Origin: Gemmatimonadota bacterium
GTDB taxonomy: Bacteria > Gemmatimonadota > Gemmatimonadetes > Longimicrobiales > Gaopeijiaceae
DNA: 64,000 nt
Direction: 5' to 3'
Assembly: GCA_009838975.1 (NCBI GenBank)
Contig: VXQO01000025.1
Coordinates: 12,073-76,072 of the forward strand
In this document: piece after piece, positions 59,805 to 64,000 of the stretch
Position numbering within the stretch: position 1 is the stretch's first letter
How the letters are laid out: every line of letters begins with the position of its first letter
Program-made: the position numbers and the translations under genes
The notes under the pieces: generated by a model
Database searches by the model: none
What the model saw: the letters and a program-made list of their open reading frames with translations, nothing else
Told to the model about the DNA's origin: nothing

Positions 59805-60704
59805 TCATCTTCGCCAGGTCCATGCCCGCGAAGCGTACCGCGATTCGAAGCCCGCCGCCAATGCGCCCTCGTGCTCGTTCATGCTGCCGCGCGACCAGCT
59901 TCCGCCCAGAGTCCGCGCAAATCCGGATGAGAACTCCGCCACAAGGCGCGGCCACGCCGGCACCTCGCCGAGCACCTCGGACAGCGTAATGGGGCCGGCC
60001 GGATCGGGTGCTGCACCTCCGCGAGCACGGTAGGCGCCGGCTGCGTCTCGATGGATCGCGCCGCTCCAGGCATCCTCTTCGGAGATTCCGTGGGGCGCAG
60101 CGGTCCCGCCAGCCGGGGCACCGGCCCCCGCGAAGGCTGCCCGTGCAAACAGGGGACTCTGGTCCGCCCACAGGAGAATGGATCCGTGCTGCAGGACAGC
60201 GCTTCCGATGCGTACCTGGGCGCTTCCGACCACCTTCCGGCCGGCAACCACGACCTCCCCCTCGGCGGGCTCCAGAAAACAGGGGCCCGCATCGGGCGGC
60301 AGGGCCCGCCCCCCGGACACCCGGGCATCGGCACCCAGCCCGCGCAGCCCCTCGACCAGCGCCTCGTTGATCCTCCGATAGGCGCGCCGGGGACCCCCGA
60401 AGGCCCGGGACGGGAGCACCACGGAATACGTGAGCTCACGGTCGTGCAGGACCGCGCGGCCCCCGGTCGGTCGCCGCACGACATCGATTTCGGGCCGTTC
60501 GCGCAGGAGTTCGCGGTAGCCCACGGTGAACGGTTCGTTGCGACCGAGCGAAAGGGTGGCCGGGGTCCATCGGTAGAGGCGCAGCGTTCCGTTACCTGGG
60601 CGGAGAGCCGCGGCCAGCGCGTGATCCCGGGCCATGTTCGCGGCGCCCGTCAGAGGCTCGTCCACCAACACCCGCCACGAAAGTGCCTGCTCCGGAGCCT
60701 GCAT
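59805..60704 (-). CDS. Lipoate/octanoate protein transferase, LipM/LplA-like
   Basis: This 299-aa protein has the BPL/LplA/LipB catalytic fold: VRRPTGGRAVLHDRELTYSV, then GPCFLEPAEGEVVVAGRKVVGSAQ and LQHGSILLW. The conserved lysine is Lys157 in GRKVVGSAQ. Cys142 in PCF sits where LipM octanoyltransferases have their nucleophile, so a LipM role is likely, though LplA ligase activity is possible. The enzyme loads lipoyl precursors onto GcvH or E2 proteins. The gene lies 1.3 kb from gcvP on the same strand, in line with glycine cleavage. ATG 60704 has GGGCGGGA upstream. Confidence 0.85.
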   Translation of the reverse strand: MQAPEQALSWRVLVDEPLTGAANMARDHALAAALRPGNGTLRLYRWTPATLSLGRNEPFTVGYRELLRERPEIDVVRRPTGGRAVLHDRELTYSVVLPSRAFGGPRRAYRRINEALVEGLRGLGADARVSGGRALPPDAGPCFLEPAEGEVVVAGRKVVGSAQVRIGSAVLQHGSILLWADQSPLFARAAFAGAGAPAGGTAAPHGISEEDAWSGAIHRDAAGAYRARGGAAPDPAGPITLSEVLGEVPAWPRLVAEFSSGFARTLGGSWSRGSMNEHEGALAAGFESRYASRAWTWRR

Positions 60705-60711
60705 TCCCGCC

Positions 60712-61398
60712 CTAGGGGGCAAAGACGTCTCCCGGCTCCATGACCCGCACCTCTGCCCGGTCTCCCACCAGGTCACGGAAATGCTCGGGATCCTGTGCAA
60801 TCAGCGGCCAGGTGTTGTAGTGGACCGGGATCACGATCTCCGGTTCGATGAAGCCGACCGCTTCCGCGGCGTCTTCGGGCCCCATCGTGAAATTGTCGCC
60901 GATGGGCAGAATGGCCACGTCGACCTTGCCGCGCAGGAGCTGCATGTCGAGCAGGAGCCCGGTATCGCCGGCGTGGTAGATCCTCTTCCCGTCGAGGTGC
61001 ATCAGGAATCCTCCCGGCACCGTGGTGAACTGGCCCGTGGTGTCCCCGTGAACCTGTCCCCCATGCAATGCGGCAGTCATCTTGACCCGCCCGAAGGGAA
61101 AGTTGTAGCCGCCTCCGATGTGCAGCGGGTGCCCGTTGGCGATCCCCTGGGTTTCGGCGAAGGATACGATCTCGAAGGTGGAGATCAGGGTCGCACCGGT
61201 CTCACGGGCCAGCGGTATCGCATCGGCGAAGTGATCGAAGTGTCCGTGCGTGCACAGGATGTAGTCCACCGCACCCACCTCGGCGCGCTTCACGTCCGAC
61301 ACAGGGTTATCGTCGAAGAACGGGTCGATTGCGAGCCGGGTGCCGTCGTCCATCTCGACCGTGAAGGTCGACTGTCCGTGGAATGTCAGCTTTGCCAA
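60712..61398 (-). CDS. UPF0173 metallo-beta-lactamase-fold hydrolase
   Basis: This 228-aa protein has the UlaG-like layout: LTFHGQSTFTVEMDDG, IDPFFDDNP, THGHFDH at residues 50-56 (His51, His53, Asp55, His56) and IYHAGDTGLLLDMQLL with the later Asp, plus PVHYNTWP with the last His. The metal set looks complete. Its substrate is unknown; UPF0173 members are called metal-dependent hydrolases. It lies between gcvP and the lipoyl transferase with short gaps and probably shares their transcript. ATG 61398 has GAGGAGGG-like sequence upstream. Confidence 0.9.
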   Translation of the reverse strand: MAKLTFHGQSTFTVEMDDGTRLAIDPFFDDNPVSDVKRAEVGAVDYILCTHGHFDHFADAIPLARETGATLISTFEIVSFAETQGIANGHPLHIGGGYNFPFGRVKMTAALHGGQVHGDTTGQFTTVPGGFLMHLDGKRIYHAGDTGLLLDMQLLRGKVDVAILPIGDNFTMGPEDAAEAVGFIEPEIVIPVHYNTWPLIAQDPEHFRDLVGDRAEVRVMEPGDVFAP

Positions 61399-61450
61399 GT
61401 GACTGGCCCTCCTCGTGGCAGGTGTCGGTCGAGCGTCTGCTCGCGTGGTC

Positions 61451-64000
61451 TCAGTCGCCGCTCCCCGCGTCCGCGTAGGCTTCGATCGGAGTGCAGGCGC
61501 AAATCAGGTTTCTGTCGCCGTGTGCGTTGTCGATTCGCCCCACATGCGGCCAGAACTTGTGATCCCGCAGCCACGGGGCCGGGAAGGCCGCCTGCGCGCG
61601 GGTGTAGCCGTGCACCCATGTGTCCGCCATCACGTGGGGTGCGGTGTGCGGCGCATTCTTGAGCGCGTTGTCCTGACGGTCCTGGATTCCGAGCTCGATC
61701 TGCTCGATCTCTGCGCGGATCGAGATCAGTGCATCACAGAAGCGATCCAGTTCGGCCTTCGACTCGCTCTCGGTGGGCTCGATCATGATCGTGCCGGGCA
61801 CGGGGAAGGCGATCGTCGGAGCGTGGAACCCATAGTCCATCAGCCGCTTGGCGACGTCTTCCTCCGTGACGCCGGTGAGCTTCCTGAGCGGGCGGATGTC
61901 GATGATAAACTCGTGCGCCACACGGCCCATCCCGCTTCCCCACCAGAACAGGACGTCGAAGTGCTCTTCGAGCTTCACGGCCATGTAGTTGGCGCTGAGG
62001 ATCGCCGTGCGCGTAGCCTCGGTGACGCCGTCTCGCCCGAGCAGGGCGATGTAGGCCCAGGAGATGAGCAGAATGCTGGCGCTGCCCCAAGGTGCCGCGG
62101 AGACCGCCCCGATCGACGCTTCGTCGCCGGTGGGTATGACGGGGTGGCCGGGCAGGTAGGGAGCCAGCTCCGCGGTCGCGCAGATCGGACCCATTCCGGG
62201 GCCGCCGCCGCCATGCGGAATCGCGAAGGTCTTGTGCAGGTTGATGTGAATCACGTCCGCGCCGTAGTCGCCGGGGCGGCACAGCCCCACCTGCGCATTG
62301 AGGTTGGCGCCGTCCAGATACACGTAGCCGCCGTGCTTGTGAATGATTTCACAAATGTTCCGGATCTCCTCCTCGAAGACGCCGTGAGTGGACGGGTAGG
62401 TCACCATCACCGCGGCGAGGCGGTCGGAGTGCTGCGCCGCCTTGACCGCCAGATCCTCGACGTCGACGTTGCCCCGCTCGTCGCAGCGGACCACTACGAC
62501 CTTCATTCCGGCCAGAACCGCGCTGGCCGGGTTGGTGCCGTGTGCCGACGACGGGATCAGGCAGACATCGCGATGCTGCTGTCCCAGGGCGTGATGGCGG
62601 GCGCGGATCACGAGCAGGCCCGTGTACTCTCCCTGCGCTCCCGAATTGGGCTGCAGCGATACCGCGGGGAGACCGCTGATTTCCGCCAGCCAGTCGCTCA
62701 GATCGGCCACGATGCGGGCGTATCCCCGGGCCTGTTCAGGCGGCGCAAAGGGATGCAGTTGACCGAACTCGGGCCACGTGACCGGGGTCATCTGCGTCGT
62801 CGCATTCAGCTTCATGGTGCACGAGCCGAGAGGGATCATGCTGGTGGTCAGAGAGAGGTCCCGCGACTCGAGGCGGCGAATGTAGCGCAGCATCTCCGTC
62901 TCGGAACGGTAGGAGTTGAAGACCGGGTGCCGCAGGTAGTCGCTGGCCCGGTTGAATGGCTGCGGATAGTCGCCCGGTTCGAAGGACGCGGCGAGTACGA
63001 CCGCGCTTGCATCGGCTCCGAATACGGCCAGGAGATCATCCAGGTCGGCGGGCGTCACCGTCTCGTCCAATGCGACACACACCGTGCCGTCCCCAAGGTC
63101 ACGGAGATTGATCCGCTTGTTCCGCGCCGCCGCCAGGACATCTTCGGCCGGGGCCGCTGGCCTCACGCGCAAGGTATCGAAGTAAACCGAGTGGATGATC
63201 TGGTTGCCGGCCTGCTCCAGTCCGCGCGCGAGAGTGGCCGTCTGTTTCCGGATGCGCCCGGCGATCCTCCTGATGCCCTCCGGCCCGTGATAGACCGCAT
63301 ACATGCCGGCCATGACGGCCAGAAGCACCTGCGCCGTGCAGATGTTCGACGTGGCCTTCTCGCGCCGGATGTGCTGCTCCCGGGTCTGCAGGGCCATCCT
63401 GAGGGCGGGGTTGCCGTGACGGTCCACCGACACGCCGATGATTCGTCCGGGCAGCTTCCGCTTGAAACGTTCGCCGCAGGCGATGTACGCCGCGTGAGGG
63501 CCGCCGTATCCCATCGGCACTCCGAAGCGCTGGGTATTCCCCACCACGACATCGGCCCCGAATTCACCCGGCGGCGCAAGGAGGGCGAGCGCCATGAGAT
63601 CGGCGGCCACCACGACGTGGCTGCCGGCCGCATGCGCCGCGTCACAGAGAGAACGGTAGTCGCCCACGAGACCGTCGGTCGCCGGATACTGCACGATGGC
63701 GCCAAAGACTTCATTGTCGAAGACAAAGCGCTCCGCCGGTCCCACCCGGACGTCGATGCCGAGAGGTTCGGCACGTGTCCTGACGACCCCGATCGTCTGC
63801 GGATGACAGTCCTCCGCCACCAGAAAGACATGTCCGCGACGGCGCCTGCCCTGCCCGTACAGCATCGTCATGGCCTCGGCGGCGGCGGTCCCTTCGTCGA
63901 GCAGCGACGCGTTGGCGATCTCGAGCCCTGTCAGATCGATTACGGCGGTCTGGAAATTGAGCAGCGCTTCCAGACGGCCCTGCGCGATTTCGGCCTGGTA
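61451..64000 (-). CDS. gcvP: Glycine dehydrogenase (decarboxylating), 5' end beyond the window
   Basis: The visible 849 codons cover most of a single-chain GcvP (about 950 aa). The first residues read [18 protein letters not shown] and then [15 protein letters not shown], both hallmarks near position 100. The C-terminal half has the PLP site [18 protein letters not shown] with the Schiff-base lysine, and [17 protein letters not shown]. The two halves have not been split into separate genes. GcvP removes CO2 from glycine and passes the aminomethyl group to lipoyl-GcvH. The start lies past base 64000; the ATG at 63871 is internal. Confidence 0.96.
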   Translation of the reverse strand, partial: YQAEIAQGRLEALLNFQTAVIDLTGLEIANASLLDEGTAAAEAMTMLYGQGRRRRGHVFLVAEDCHPQTIGVVRTRAEPLGIDVRVGPAERFVFDNEVFGAIVQYPATDGLVGDYRSLCDAAHAAGSHVVVAADLMALALLAPPGEFGADVVVGNTQRFGVPMGYGGPHAAYIACGERFKRKLPGRIIGVSVDRHGNPALRMALQTREQHIRREKATSNICTAQVLLAVMAGMYAVYHGPEGIRRIAGRIRKQTATLARGLEQAGNQIIHSVYFDTLRVRPAAPAEDVLAAARNKRINLRDLGDGTVCVALDETVTPADLDDLLAVFGADASAVVLAASFEPGDYPQPFNRASDYLRHPVFNSYRSETEMLRYIRRLESRDLSLTTSMIPLGSCTMKLNATTQMTPVTWPEFGQLHPFAPPEQARGYARIVADLSDWLAEISGLPAVSLQPNSGAQGEYTGLLVIRARHHALGQQHRDVCLIPSSAHGTNPASAVLAGMKVVVVRCDERGNVDVEDLAVKAAQHSDRLAAVMVTYPSTHGVFEEEIRNICEIIHKHGGYVYLDGANLNAQVGLCRPGDYGADVIHINLHKTFAIPHGGGGPGMGPICATAELAPYLPGHPVIPTGDEASIGAVSAAPWGSASILLISWAYIALLGRDGVTEATRTAILSANYMAVKLEEHFDVLFWWGSGMGRVAHEFIIDIRPLRKLTGVTEEDVAKRLMDYGFHAPTIAFPVPGTIMIEPTESESKAELDRFCDALISIRAEIEQIELGIQDRQDNALKNAPHTAPHVMADTWVHGYTRAQAAFPAPWLRDHKFWPHVGRIDNAHGDRNLICACTPIEAYADAGSGD

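Overview
High-GC (roughly two-thirds G+C) bacterial chromosome segment from a diderm. SusC/SusD outer-membrane import, an Omp85 protein, a TolQ-type channel, many Sec/Tat/lipoprotein signals, 6-bladed beta-propeller lipoproteins, ABC permease-M1 peptidase fusions and a short RpoD lacking region 1.1 together point to the FCB superphylum, most likely Gemmatimonadota (inference from gene content; no 16S in the window). No tRNA, rRNA, CRISPR array, IS element or prophage was seen. The left edge (49-112) is a pure G/C homopolymer tract that may be an assembly edge. The right edge cuts gcvP.

Layout. 0.1-7 kb: a CaiC-like acyl-CoA ligase and two amidohydrolase genes on the minus strand, divergent from a CaiD-type crotonobetainyl-CoA hydratase. 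7-12 kb: SusC receptor, SusD-like lipoprotein and a small lipoprotein, closed by a strong palindrome. 12.1-18.3 kb: tight operon of HIT protein, PIG-L deacetylase, SSS symporter and GH4 glycosidase, suggesting uptake and breakdown of a modified sugar. 18.4-19.1 kb: Phd/PIN toxin-antitoxin pair. 19.1-33.6 kb: accessory catabolic genes (beta-propeller, CocE hydrolase, TauD dioxygenase, ABC-M1 system, Tat-exported isomerase, GMC dehydrogenase pair, glycosyltransferase, NHL lipoprotein). 33.6-34.3 kb: a second Phd/PIN pair. 34.4-47.2 kb: a long minus-strand run with a YtcJ-type amidohydrolase, signal peptidase I, SSS symporter, class III aminotransferase, MmsA, EVE protein, M23 lipoprotein, PckA and malic enzyme. 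47.4-64 kb: housekeeping genes: Omp85, RpoD, SSB, DNA polymerase I, cold-shock protein, TolQ-lytic transglycosylase-ABC cluster, lipoyl/octanoyl transferase, UPF0173 hydrolase, GcvP.

How genes work together. The aminotransferase, MmsA and symporter look like a beta-alanine or beta-amino-acid catabolic operon. Malic enzyme and PckA sit together at the C3/C4 node. The LipM-like transferase next to gcvP fits lipoylation of the glycine cleavage H protein. Several promoters close to TTGACA/TATAAT are visible, notably before rpoD and tolQ.

Most interesting: an amidohydrolase set in which two of three catalytic domains have lost their metal ligands; a DNA polymerase I with all four proofreading ligands replaced; an SSB without the acidic C-terminal tip; a TolQ without ExbD/TolR; and two Phd/PIN modules with distinct operator-like repeats. 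I did not find a clear, wholly new multigene defence or mobile system.
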